The translations under genes and the position numbers were made by a program. A stretch of DNA of 64,000 nt from contig JAZOPS010000047.1 of NCBI GenBank assembly GCA_045655645.1, forward strand, positions 3,095 through 67,094, in the 5' to 3' direction. The notes under the pieces were generated by a model. The model was given only the letters and a program-made list of their open reading frames with translations, ran no database searches and was not told where the DNA came from. Source of the stretch: Fimenecus sp045655645. GTDB taxonomy: Bacteria > Bacillota > Clostridia > Oscillospirales > Acutalibacteraceae. Below, piece by piece: positions 51,605 through 58,724 of this stretch; the first letter of the stretch is position 1; each line of letters starts with the position of its first letter.

Positions 51605-51907
51605 TTATAATGTTTTAACAAATTCACAAAGTAATCTCAATTGTTTTTCATTGAGCTTTTTGCAACTGTCAGCAAGCTCTTTGAAAGCGATTGGGTGTTC
51701 TTCTTTTTCATCGAAGAATTCAGAAGGGGTAACACCTAAGAATTCGCAGATGTAAAAGAAACCTTGCATTGATGGCATTGCATAGTTGTTTTCAATTTTG
51801 TTAATGTAACTTTCACTTTGACCAAGCGAAAGACTCATATCTCTTGCAGAAACGCCTTTTTCTTGACGAAGCTCGGCAAGTCTTTTTGGAAAACCTTCAT
51901 AAATCAT
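51605..51907 (-). CDS. XRE-family helix-turn-helix regulator
   Basis: Protein of 100 aa. The N-terminal lambda-repressor-like domain (RLAELRQEKGVSARDMSLSL, recognition helix QSESYINKIENNYAMPS) is followed by a helical segment with the common Clostridial phrase LGVTPSEFF. The remaining 35 residues form a small dimerisation helix. No linked target gene is obvious. Such proteins near ftsZ could be sporulation or stress regulators; this is a guess from type only. GGAGGTGCAACAT precedes the ATG. Confidence 0.9.
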   Translation of the reverse strand: MIYEGFPKRLAELRQEKGVSARDMSLSLGQSESYINKIENNYAMPSMQGFFYICEFLGVTPSEFFDEKEEHPIAFKELADSCKKLNEKQLRLLCEFVKTL

Positions 51908-52030
51908 ATATGTTGCACCTCCAACATATCATCAAAATCTTTATCTGTCTTAATTATAAAGCATTGTTTTCCAAATCTATATCTTATTAAGAAATGTTTG
52001 CAAATTAATAAAGAAATATACGCTTTGTTG

Positions 52031-52068
52031 AAAAAACTAACCCCCGTAGAATAATTTACGGGGGGTTA
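52031..52068 (-). terminator. Terminator of the Cys-rich small gene
   Basis: TAACCCCCGTA (52038-52048) pairs with TACGGGGGGTTA (52057-52068) with one bulged G. The A run 52031-52036 is the T tract on the minus strand. Confidence 0.82.
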
Positions 52069-52079
52069 ATATTTATCAT

Positions 52080-52295
52080 TTATAACGAAAAATCTTCTGG
52101 GCTATATTCCTGCAACTCAACAGGTCTTCTTGGTTGTCTTTTCAAAACATCATAAGAGAATTTTTTACAAGCAAAATCCTTTTCAACAACGCCCTTTTTC
52201 TTGCAAAGCACAGTTTCACCGTCTGGGGACAACTTGCCGTGTGCACAATATGAGCAAGATGGAGATATTTCTTTTTTATTAAGCAATTTTTTCAT
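52080..52295 (-). CDS. Cysteine-containing small protein of unknown function
   Basis: Protein of 71 aa with four cysteines placed CSYC...LC...AC (positions about 14, 17, 31, 43), probably a zinc or iron-sulfur knuckle: SCSYCAHGKLSPDGETVLC, then a basic PRRP segment and an acidic end. I know of similar short proteins in gut Clostridia but no function. AAAGGTG lies 8-9 nt before the ATG. The leader immediately upstream is occupied by hairpin array A, so the mobile-looking four-helix-bundle unit sits between this gene and ylbJ. Confidence 0.78.
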   Translation of the reverse strand: MKKLLNKKEISPSCSYCAHGKLSPDGETVLCKKKGVVEKDFACKKFSYDVLKRQPRRPVELQEYSPEDFSL

Positions 52296-52314
52296 ATTCT
52301 TTTCACCTTTTCTC

Positions 52315-52399
52315 GTTCACGAAGTGAACATATCGAGTGCGTCAGCACATATCGAGTCAGTATGACATATCGAAAATCTCTGCAAGAGATTTATATCGA
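52315..52399. repeat. Hairpin array A: four mini-hairpins each followed by ATATCGA
   Basis: Exactly 85 bp, read on the + strand: GTTCAC-GAA-GTGAAC, ATATCGA, GTGC-GTCA-GCAC, ATATCGA, GTCA-GTA-TGAC, ATATCGA, AAATCTCT-GCA-AGAGATTT, ATATCGA. All four stems are perfect with loops of 3-4 nt, the stems differ in sequence, and the 7-mer is invariant. Array A is identical base for base to array B at 52864. The last nine bases overlap the end of the four-helix-bundle gene on the minus strand and supply its stop codon. Confidence 0.97.
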
Positions 52400-52753
52400 C
52401 TTTTCAATATTGTTTTTAGCTGTTGTAACCGAAGATATTAATTTTCTTCGTATTATACCACATTGATTCTTAAGTATTTTATAATCATTATCACTAATTT
52501 TATGTTTTCTAAATAAAAGTTCAAGCCAATATTCTGTTTCTGAACTTTCTTTTAGTGCAATTTCCATTTTGTGAATAAAATCTGCTCGACTCTGCGCATA
52601 TTTTGCTTCGTGTATGTTCGCACCAATAGAAGATGATGAGCGGATTAATTGGTTTACATATACTGAGCAACCTTTTATGTTTTCGCAAATATCAGAAACA
52701 GATATTGCAAACTCAATAGTTTCTTCTCTTAATTTGTTTTTGCTTTCTTCCAT
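52391..52753 (-). CDS. Four-helix-bundle protein (S23/bIVP, Avd-like family)
   Basis: Protein of 120 aa, almost wholly helical. The signature QLIRSSSSIGANIHEAKYAQS (written here without a gap up to S at about residue 57), then DFIHKMEIALKESSETEYW and LELLFRKHKI, is that of the family first met as ORFs in 23S rRNA intervening sequences and related to the Avd protein of diversity-generating retroelements. Structures in this family are basic pentamers that bind nucleic acid. The start is ATG 52753; the ribosome site is poor. The last codons TCG ATA TAA come from array A's final ATATCGA. No rRNA, reverse transcriptase or variable repeat is near. Its function here is unknown. Confidence 0.9.
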   Translation of the reverse strand: MEESKNKLREETIEFAISVSDICENIKGCSVYVNQLIRSSSSIGANIHEAKYAQSRADFIHKMEIALKESSETEYWLELLFRKHKISDNDYKILKNQCGIIRRKLISSVTTAKNNIEKSI

Positions 52754-52773
52754 ATTGAACCACACTTTTTTTG

Positions 52774-52851
52774 TCGATATGCAATCTTCGCTTGCTCGAT
52801 ATTTTTACTTTGTAAAATCGATATGTTTTCGCTAACGCTCAAACTCGATAT
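52774..52851. repeat. Hairpin array C: inverted-orientation TCGATAT array in the gene leader
   Basis: Four copies of TCGATAT (the complement of ATATCGA), at 52774, 52796, 52818 and 52845, are separated by three hairpin-type inserts: GCAA-7 nt-TTGC (52781-52795), TTTTAC-TTT-GTAAAA (52803-52817) and GTTT...AAAC with inner GC-TAAC-GC (52825-52844). The array lies 20 nt upstream of the four-helix-bundle start codon. It faces array B head to head across a 12-nt linker (52852-52863) that contains a piece of the array B end in reverse. Confidence 0.9.
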
Positions 52852-52863
52852 GATATAAATCTT

Positions 52864-52948
52864 GTTCACGAAGTGAACATATCGAGTGCGTCAGCACATA
52901 TCGAGTCAGTATGACATATCGAAAATCTCTGCAAGAGATTTATATCGA
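52864..52948. repeat. Hairpin array B: exact 85-bp copy of array A
   Basis: Identical over 85 bp to 52315-52399, at a distance of 549 bp, in the same orientation. It lies between array C and the 3' end of ylbJ. A further perfect hairpin (52949-52973) directly follows its last ATATCGA. Confidence 0.97.
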
Positions 52949-52973
52949 GAATTAAAACAATTTGTTTTAATTC
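52949..52973 (-). terminator. Fifth hairpin of array B, possible ylbJ terminator
   Basis: GAATTAAAACA-ATT-TGTTTTAATTC, a perfect 11-bp stem, abuts the last ATATCGA of array B and lies 3 bp from the ylbJ stop. There is no T run on the minus strand after it, so termination would be inefficient. Confidence 0.6.
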
Positions 52974-52976
52974 ATT

Positions 52977-54029
52977 TTAACACACTTTTCTTTTACTATC
53001 AATATCAAAAATCATTATTATACACATAACAATAACGGTGAAAAAGGCAGGCACAGAAACCGAAAATGGCATAATCCCCGAAACATTTTGAACACTTGTT
53101 TCAATGTCAATAGGAAAAGCCATCAAAAGCAGATAACAAATCAGCGAAGACAACGCCCCGTTTATAACCCTACCCGTGAAAAATCTTATGTATTTAAGCC
53201 CCGTGGCGCGAATAAAAGAATACACCTGACAATGCACACAAAATCCACCAAAACCGATAATCGCAGTAATGATGGGCAAGGTTGTATTCTCTGCTATCTG
53301 TGAGCATCCCTTTGTAACTTCAAGGAACGAAACAAAAGCAGTATAAACATTGTCACCTAAATTCATTTGTCTGATGCATTCGGTAATAGCACTAAAAAGA
53401 ATAACCCACGCACAAATCGAAAGTATGGAATTAACATTATCACTCACCGACGAAGACAGCGCCAAAAGTGGACTTTGCCCATAGGTTTTATTGTTTGATT
53501 TTATCTCATTACCATCGTCAAAAAAACGCGAAAGAATACCAAGAATTATTGATGACATACAAAGCGAAACAAACATAATAACCCCTGCTTTGCTACTGCC
53601 AAGCATTCCGACACCAACTGCCGTTATTATAAAGGCTGGGCCACCATTGACGCAAAACATACAAAGCCGTTGTGCCTGATTTTTGGTAATTCTTCCGTTT
53701 TCATAAAGCATAGCTGTCATTTTCGTCCCAACGGGAAAACCACCGATAAGTCCCATAAAAATAACAGAAACCGAGCATTCATTTTGTCTGAATAAAAACT
53801 TTGTTATTGGTGCAAATGCTTTGTAAATGGGTGAGAGTACATCTGATTTGATTATATATGACGACAATACCATAAATGGAAAAAGCGATGGCAAAATTGT
53901 ATAAAAACAAATTGATAAACCACTTGTGATGCCACTACTCACAGCATGAGGCATTGAAAAAAGCAGATAACAACTTACAAAAATCCCCATAAAAGATAAA
54001 AGATTTTTTCTTAAAATCGTTTTAAACAT
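52977..54029 (-). CDS. ylbJ: Sporulation integral membrane protein YlbJ
   Basis: Protein of 350 aa with about eight membrane helices of the nucleoside-recognition (Gate) type: LPSLFPFMVLSSYI, FMGLIGGFPVGTKMTA, CMFCVNGGPAFIITAVGVGMLGS and GFGGFCVHCQVYSF are YlbJ marks. In B. subtilis YlbJ is made in the mother cell and needed for spore cortex. The start is ATG 54029; a TTG at 54044 is in frame but less likely. It is divergent from yqfC, another sporulation gene. A sporulation promoter for it was not identified. Confidence 0.9.
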   Translation of the reverse strand: MFKTILRKNLLSFMGIFVSCYLLFSMPHAVSSGITSGLSICFYTILPSLFPFMVLSSYIIKSDVLSPIYKAFAPITKFLFRQNECSVSVIFMGLIGGFPVGTKMTAMLYENGRITKNQAQRLCMFCVNGGPAFIITAVGVGMLGSSKAGVIMFVSLCMSSIILGILSRFFDDGNEIKSNNKTYGQSPLLALSSSVSDNVNSILSICAWVILFSAITECIRQMNLGDNVYTAFVSFLEVTKGCSQIAENTTLPIITAIIGFGGFCVHCQVYSFIRATGLKYIRFFTGRVINGALSSLICYLLLMAFPIDIETSVQNVSGIMPFSVSVPAFFTVIVMCIIMIFDIDSKRKVC

Positions 54030-54074
54030 TATCTCACATCCCAATATAAATATATTGAAATCTTTGAGTTATAA

Positions 54075-54103
54075 TGAATTATTTTCACCCGATTTCATAT
54101 AAT
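54075..54103 (+). promoter_or_regulatory. Possible sigma-E-type sporulation promoter of yqfCD
   Basis: GAATTATT (54075-54082) and CATATAAT (54096-54103), 13 bp apart, resemble the -35 (KMATATT-like) and -10 (CATACAnT-like) boxes of the mother-cell sigma factor that drives yqfC and yqfD in B. subtilis. The match is moderate. Confidence 0.35.
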
Positions 54104-54126
54104 TGTATGAATCGAGGTGTATTTTT

Positions 54127-54393
54127 TTGTCACAGAGAAAGAAACCAAAAGAGAAAAAACATTTGCCACTACCCGAGTTGCTCTCCGACGAGCCGAAACT
54201 CGAAACTCTTGGAAATCGCGAGATAATCGTTGAAGGGTGCAAGGGGATTGCCGAATACAGCGAAAATCTAATCAAACTCAACACAGGCACATTGATAATG
54301 GGGTTTTCAGGCGAAGACTTGCTAATTCAATCCTTTGATAATGGCGTTGCTGTCATTAAAGGCGTAATCGCAGAAATAACTTTTGTTACATAG
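54127..54393 (+). CDS. yqfC: Sporulation protein YqfC
   Basis: Protein of 88 aa of the YabP/YqfC family: a basic start (SQRKKPKEKK), then REIIVEGCKGIAEYSENLIKL and GTLIMGFSGEDLLIQSF. The start is taken as TTG 54127, since GAGGTG lies 7 nt upstream; an in-frame TTG at 54103 is also possible. It is made in the mother cell during sporulation in Bacillus, and is followed 8 nt later by yqfD, the conserved pair. Confidence 0.9.
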   Translation: MSQRKKPKEKKHLPLPELLSDEPKLETLGNREIIVEGCKGIAEYSENLIKLNTGTLIMGFSGEDLLIQSFDNGVAVIKGVIAEITFVT

Positions 54394-54401
54394 GTGAAAA
54401 T

Positions 54402-55583
54402 ATGTTTATAATTGAACTTATAAGATGGTTGTTTGGCTATATAAATTTCAAAGCCGTTGAGGGATTTCCCGATAGATTTATAAATCTTTGCACAAAAAAC
54501 CAAATTCCACTTTGGAATATCAAAAATATGGGTGGAAAATTAAGCGCAAGCACAACAATACAGGGTTATCTTAATATTCGTGACTCTGCAAAAAAATCGG
54601 GTATGAAAGTACGCGTAACAGAGAAAAAAGGACTCATATTTTTTCTTAAAAAGCATAAAAAACGCGTGGGTATTGCCATTGGCGCATCAATTTGTATTAT
54701 GATTTTTACAATTCTATCGCAGTTTGTGTGGAATATTTCAGTTGTGGGTAATGATACTCTTGAAACAGATTTCATATTGAGCGCGTTTGAAGATTACGGG
54801 ATAAAAGTTGGCACAAGAATATCAAAAGAGCAAATGCAAAATGCATCAGAAAAAGCGGTGATAGACATCGACAAACTCTCTTGGGCAACTATAAATCAAA
54901 AAGGCACAGTTTTGGTTATTGAAGTCCGCGAGCGACAAGAAGCACCACCGATGTATGACAATTCAAAGCCTACCAATTTGGTTGCAAAAGAAGACGGAGT
55001 TATTGTGGGGTTTGATATTCTTTATGGCAATGCCGAAATAAAAATTGGCTCTGCCGTGTCAAAAGGTGATTTGCTCATTAGCGGAATCGCAAAACACCCT
55101 GACGGAAGTGAGTCGCTTATTCACGCCGATGGTCATGTGAAAGCTCATGTAAAAAAGACCAATATGACAGATACAACAAAAATGAATTGCTATAATCTTA
55201 AAAACGAAAGAAGACGAAAATCTGTTTTCTTTTTTGGTTTAAAAATTCCCTTTGGGAAAAAAGTTCCAAATACTTTTTATTCTATACATAATTCTTTTTT
55301 AGAAAGTGATGAAATGCTTTTGCCTTTGGGAATAATAACAGAGTATGGCGCAGAATATGCGAATGAAAAATGCCAACTTTCTGAAAATTTGCAAAATAAA
55401 ATCGCACTTTATAATAATGCTTTGTATGTACGCGAAATTTTAGACTATTGCGATATAAAAATGTCTTATGCAACTGCAAATGCAACGGAATATGGTCAGG
55501 AATATTCATTTTTTGCCGAGTGCGAGCAAGAAATTGGCGTTTTACAGGAAATTTATGTAGAAAAAACTAATGACATTGCATAA
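54402..55583 (+). CDS. yqfD: Sporulation protein YqfD
   Basis: Protein of 393 aa: N-terminal domain, one membrane helix (about residues 88-110, VGIAIGASICIMIFTILS), then an extracytoplasmic part with a POTRA-like section, WNISVVGNDTLETDFI, and LVAKEDGVIVGFDILYG. Typical of the stage IV YqfD family. AGGTGAAAAT before the ATG. Its presence with yqfC and ylbJ indicates a spore-forming lineage, though sporulation itself cannot be concluded from three genes. Confidence 0.92.
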   Translation: MFIIELIRWLFGYINFKAVEGFPDRFINLCTKNQIPLWNIKNMGGKLSASTTIQGYLNIRDSAKKSGMKVRVTEKKGLIFFLKKHKKRVGIAIGASICIMIFTILSQFVWNISVVGNDTLETDFILSAFEDYGIKVGTRISKEQMQNASEKAVIDIDKLSWATINQKGTVLVIEVRERQEAPPMYDNSKPTNLVAKEDGVIVGFDILYGNAEIKIGSAVSKGDLLISGIAKHPDGSESLIHADGHVKAHVKKTNMTDTTKMNCYNLKNERRRKSVFFFGLKIPFGKKVPNTFYSIHNSFLESDEMLLPLGIITEYGAEYANEKCQLSENLQNKIALYNNALYVREILDYCDIKMSYATANATEYGQEYSFFAECEQEIGVLQEIYVEKTNDIA

Positions 55584-55598
55584 AAATTGTGCTATAAT
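55570..55598 (+). promoter_or_regulatory. Promoter of the phoH-ybeY-dgkA-era operon
   Basis: ATGACA (55570-55575), 17-bp spacer, TATAAT (55593-55598), overlapping the end of yqfD. It allows vegetative expression of the downstream housekeeping genes. Confidence 0.7.
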
Positions 55599-55651
55599 AT
55601 GTTAAATATTGCTAAAATTTTTTAGTGAATTGAAAAATAGGTGATTAAGGA

Positions 55652-56614
55652 TTGTTTGAACAGATTATCAATGTTGACAGAATGGAACAAGCTGTGAGCC
55701 TTTTCGGAAGTTTTGACGAAAATGTAAAACTCATTGAGGCTCAATATAATGTTAAGATTATCAGCCGTGGTTCAGAGCTTAAAGTCAGTGGCGAAGCCGA
55801 AAGCGTTTCAAAAGCCGTGAGAGCAATTAACGGACTTTTAATGCTTATTAATCGTGGTGAAGCCTTGTCAGAGCAGAATGTGCGATATGTGCTTTCTCTT
55901 GTGAACGATGGCAATGATGACCGACTTTCTGAAATGACGGGGGACTGTGTTTGCATCACAGCAAAAGGCAAACCAATCAAACCTAAAACATTGGGTCAAA
56001 AGAAATATCTTGAAAGTATAAAAAACAATACAATCACTCTCGGTGCAGGCCCTGCTGGTACAGGTAAAACTTATCTCGCAGTTGCAATGGCTGTCAATGC
56101 ATTCCGTGCAAAAGAAGTCAACCGTATTATTTTAACTCGTCCCGCAGTTGAAGCAGGTGAGAAACTTGGCTTCTTGCCCGGTGACTTGCAACAGAAAGTT
56201 GACCCATATTTAAGACCACTTTATGATGCACTTTTTGATATGTTGGGTGCAGAGAGTTTTCAACGCTATCAAGAGCGTGGCAGCATTGAAGTAGCCCCTT
56301 TGGCATATATGCGTGGACGAACACTTGATGACAGTTTCATAATCCTTGACGAAGCTCAAAATACAACACGCGAACAAATGAAAATGTTCTTAACCCGTTT
56401 AGGTTTTAATTCAAAAATCGTTGTAACGGGTGATATAACTCAAATTGACTTGCCAGACGGAAAAAAGTCAGGTCTTGTTGAAGCAATGAAAATACTTAAG
56501 GGTATTGACGACATTGCAATTAATCAATTTACAGAAAAAGATGTGGTAAGACACCGTCTTGTTCAGGATATTATAAAAGCTTATGAAAAGCAGGAAATGA
56601 GGCAAAAGAAATGA
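55652..56614 (+). CDS. phoH: PhoH-family ATPase
   Basis: Protein of 320 aa. An N-terminal KH/R3H-like region (about 1-95) is followed by a P-loop ATPase: Walker A GPAGTGKTYLA near residue 133, RPAVEAGEKLGFLPGDLQQK, and Walker B IILDEAQNTTREQ. Start codon TTG, with AGGTGAT upstream. Linked to RNA processing because it is regularly next to ybeY, as here with a 4-nt overlap. The pgpH gene often found between them is absent. Confidence 0.95.
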   Translation: MFEQIINVDRMEQAVSLFGSFDENVKLIEAQYNVKIISRGSELKVSGEAESVSKAVRAINGLLMLINRGEALSEQNVRYVLSLVNDGNDDRLSEMTGDCVCITAKGKPIKPKTLGQKKYLESIKNNTITLGAGPAGTGKTYLAVAMAVNAFRAKEVNRIILTRPAVEAGEKLGFLPGDLQQKVDPYLRPLYDALFDMLGAESFQRYQERGSIEVAPLAYMRGRTLDDSFIILDEAQNTTREQMKMFLTRLGFNSKIVVTGDITQIDLPDGKKSGLVEAMKILKGIDDIAINQFTEKDVVRHRLVQDIIKAYEKQEMRQKK

Positions 56615-57117
56615 ACGAGAAATTAAGAGTAATAATTGACAATCAACAAAATGTAATGAAAATCCCAACAGGTGTGAGAATGCTTGTGCGCCGTTGCTGT
56701 AAAGCAGTGCTTGCAAATGAGGGGTTTGCAGATTCAGCAGAAATCAGCGTAACCTTTGTTGATGATGATACAATCCACGAGCTTAACAAAAAACACAGAA
56801 ATATTGATAAAAGCACAGATGTACTCTCATTCCCAATGGGTGAGAATGGTGAATATGATGTAAATCTCGATACAGGTGCAAAGGTGCTTGGCGACATTAT
56901 CATTTCAATTGAGCATGCTTATGCACAAGCAGAAAAATATGGACATACATTGCAACGCGAAATTGGATTTTTAACAGTTCATTCACTTCTTCATCTCTTG
57001 GGATACGACCACGAAAACGGTGGACTTGAAGCAGTTAAAATGAGAGAAAAAGAAGAAGCAGTTCTCACAAGAGTAGGACTTAAAAGAAACGGAAGTTATT
57101 ACTTCGACGAGGAATAA
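56611..57117 (+). CDS. ybeY: Endoribonuclease YbeY
   Basis: Protein of 168 aa. The metal motif HSLLHLLGYDHENGG (H-x3-H-x5-H, near residue 128) is intact; FVDDDTIHELNKKHR and STDVLSFPM are also family signatures. Required for maturation of 16S rRNA 3' ends and ribosome quality control. Overlaps phoH by 4 nt and dgkA follows after 1 nt. Confidence 0.96.
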   Translation: MNEKLRVIIDNQQNVMKIPTGVRMLVRRCCKAVLANEGFADSAEISVTFVDDDTIHELNKKHRNIDKSTDVLSFPMGENGEYDVNLDTGAKVLGDIIISIEHAYAQAEKYGHTLQREIGFLTVHSLLHLLGYDHENGGLEAVKMREKEEAVLTRVGLKRNGSYYFDEE

Positions 57118-57118
57118 T

Positions 57119-57589
57119 ATGAAAGCATTGTTAAAAGGCTTTGGCTATGCCTTTAATGGCATATTCATAGCACTCAAAAAAGAGAGGAATTTAAGAATAC
57201 ATACTGTTTGTATGATTTATATGTATTTCTTCTTGTTCTTCTTCGATTTCTTTGAAATCACGAGAACAGAACTTGCAATAATTTTTCTTGCAAACGGACT
57301 TGTAATCGGTGGCGAACTAATAAATACAGCGGTTGAAAAAGCTGTGGATTTATATGGCGAAGAGCATACCGAATTGGGCAAAATCGCAAAAGATTGTGCA
57401 GCGGGTGCTGTGCTCGTGTTTGCAATCTTTTCTGTGCTTTGTGGTATTGCAATTATGTATCAACCAAAAGCATTTGAACTCTTATTTAGCTACTTTTTGG
57501 ACAACCCATTAAGCATTGCACTCTTTGCAGTTTCAGTAGTAATTTTTACAATTTTTATATTTTTCGGATTTGGAAGGAAAAAGAAATAA
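57119..57589 (+). CDS. dgkA: Diacylglycerol/undecaprenol kinase
   Basis: Membrane protein of 156 aa. A cytoplasmic amphipathic start with KKERNLRIHT, three core helices with the catalytic sequence GGELINTAVEKAVDL and the Glu/Asp EEHTELGKIAKDCAAGAVL, and an additional C-terminal helix. In Gram-positive bacteria this enzyme phosphorylates undecaprenol, supplying the lipid carrier for wall synthesis. The fourth helix makes it longer than the typical 120-130 aa form. Confidence 0.92.
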   Translation: MKALLKGFGYAFNGIFIALKKERNLRIHTVCMIYMYFFLFFFDFFEITRTELAIIFLANGLVIGGELINTAVEKAVDLYGEEHTELGKIAKDCAAGAVLVFAIFSVLCGIAIMYQPKAFELLFSYFLDNPLSIALFAVSVVIFTIFIFFGFGRKKK

Positions 57590-58483
57590 ATGAATACACC
57601 AAAAACAGCGTTTATTGCAATTGTAGGTAAAGCGAATGTTGGCAAGTCTTCAATTCTCAATAAACTTTTAGGAACAAAAATCGCAATAGTTTCTTCAAAA
57701 CCACAGACAACAAGAACAAGAATTATGGGCGTGCTTACAACTGACGATAATGTTCAGTTGGTATTTACAGATACACCGGGATTTCATAAGCCAAAAACAA
57801 AACTCGGCGAAAAAATGGTTAAAGCAGTTAGTGATAGCATTGAAGGTGTTGACGCTTGCCTTTTAGTAGTTGAACCTGATGGTGAATTAAACCCTGCTGA
57901 GCTTGAACTTGTTGAGAAAATCAAAAAAGGCAAAAACCCTGCAATTCTTGCAATCAATAAAATTGATACAGTTAAAGAAAAAGAAAATCTCATTTCAAGA
58001 ATAGCAGAAATGACGGAATATTATGATTTTGATGCAATTGTTCCTGTTTCTGCACAAAATGGTAGCGGAATAAAAGAACTTTTAGAAGAACTCAAAAAAT
58101 TAGCATTTGAATCAGAGCATTTCTTCCCAGAAGACACTCTCACAGACCAACCTGAAAGAGTGTTAGCAGGTGAAATTATTCGTGAAAAAATGCTTCGACT
58201 TTTAGATAAAGAAATTCCACATGGTACTGCCGTGAGCATCGAAAAAATGCGTGAGCGCAGTGACGGAATAATGGATGTTGAAGCAACAATTTTCTGTGAA
58301 AGAGATAGCCACAAGGGTATCATTATCGGTAAAGGTGGCGCAATGCTTAAAAAGATTTCAACCTATGCCCGACAAGATATGGAAAACTTTTTCGGTTGCA
58401 AAATCAATCTTCAATGCTGGGTAAAAGTTAAAGAAGGTTGGCGCAACCGCGAAGGTCTTATTCACAATTTCGGATTAGATTAA
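57590..58483 (+). CDS. era: Ribosome biogenesis GTPase Era
   Basis: Protein of 297 aa. G1 GKANVGKSSILN, G2 region SSKPQTTRTRIMG, G3 DTPGFHKPK, G4 NKID, and a C-terminal KH domain with GIIIGKGGAMLKKI. It checks 30S assembly by binding the 16S rRNA 3' end, working with YbeY. Starts immediately after dgkA. GGAAGGAAAAAG is its ribosome site. Confidence 0.97.
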   Translation: MNTPKTAFIAIVGKANVGKSSILNKLLGTKIAIVSSKPQTTRTRIMGVLTTDDNVQLVFTDTPGFHKPKTKLGEKMVKAVSDSIEGVDACLLVVEPDGELNPAELELVEKIKKGKNPAILAINKIDTVKEKENLISRIAEMTEYYDFDAIVPVSAQNGSGIKELLEELKKLAFESEHFFPEDTLTDQPERVLAGEIIREKMLRLLDKEIPHGTAVSIEKMRERSDGIMDVEATIFCERDSHKGIIIGKGGAMLKKISTYARQDMENFFGCKINLQCWVKVKEGWRNREGLIHNFGLD

Positions 58484-58559
58484 TTTACCAATAAATTTTA
58501 TTTTTACCAATCATATTTCATATTGCACTACACAAATTACTAATGGTAGGTGATTTGTA

Positions 58560-58724
58560 ATGGACAATATGGCAATATGGAGTAAATTTACAAAAAGTGG
58601 TAAAGTCGAAGATTATTTAATGTATAAAAAATCTCTCGAAAACAAAAGACCACAATACGATGAGGATTTCGACGATGAGGACGAATACGGACGGAGTAAT
58701 ACTCAAAGAACAGAATATTGGTGA
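58560..58724 (+). CDS. yqzL: YqzL-family small protein
   Basis: A 54-aa gene found by reading between era and recO. It has an AGGTGATTTGTA ribosome site and begins MDNMAIWSKFTKSGKVEDYL. The W-x-x-F-x-x-(T/S)G-x-x-x-x-YL-x-(Y/F)K pattern and its position between era and recO both fit YqzL of Bacillus. The C-terminus is acidic (DEDFDDEDEYG). Its end overlaps recO by 50 bp in another frame, so the acidic tail and the start of RecO share DNA. Function unknown. Confidence 0.85.
   Translation: MDNMAIWSKFTKSGKVEDYLMYKKSLENKRPQYDEDFDDEDEYGRSNTQRTEYW

Noticed and set aside
52391..52753. Diversity-generating retroelement or rRNA intervening sequence
   Set aside because: The protein family occurs in both, but there is no reverse transcriptase, template/variable repeat pair, or 23S rRNA in the window.
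52315..52948. CRISPR-like array
   Set aside because: The constant unit is only 7 bp, the variable units are palindromes of 11-19 bp, and there are no cas genes. The pattern is not that of repeats and foreign spacers.
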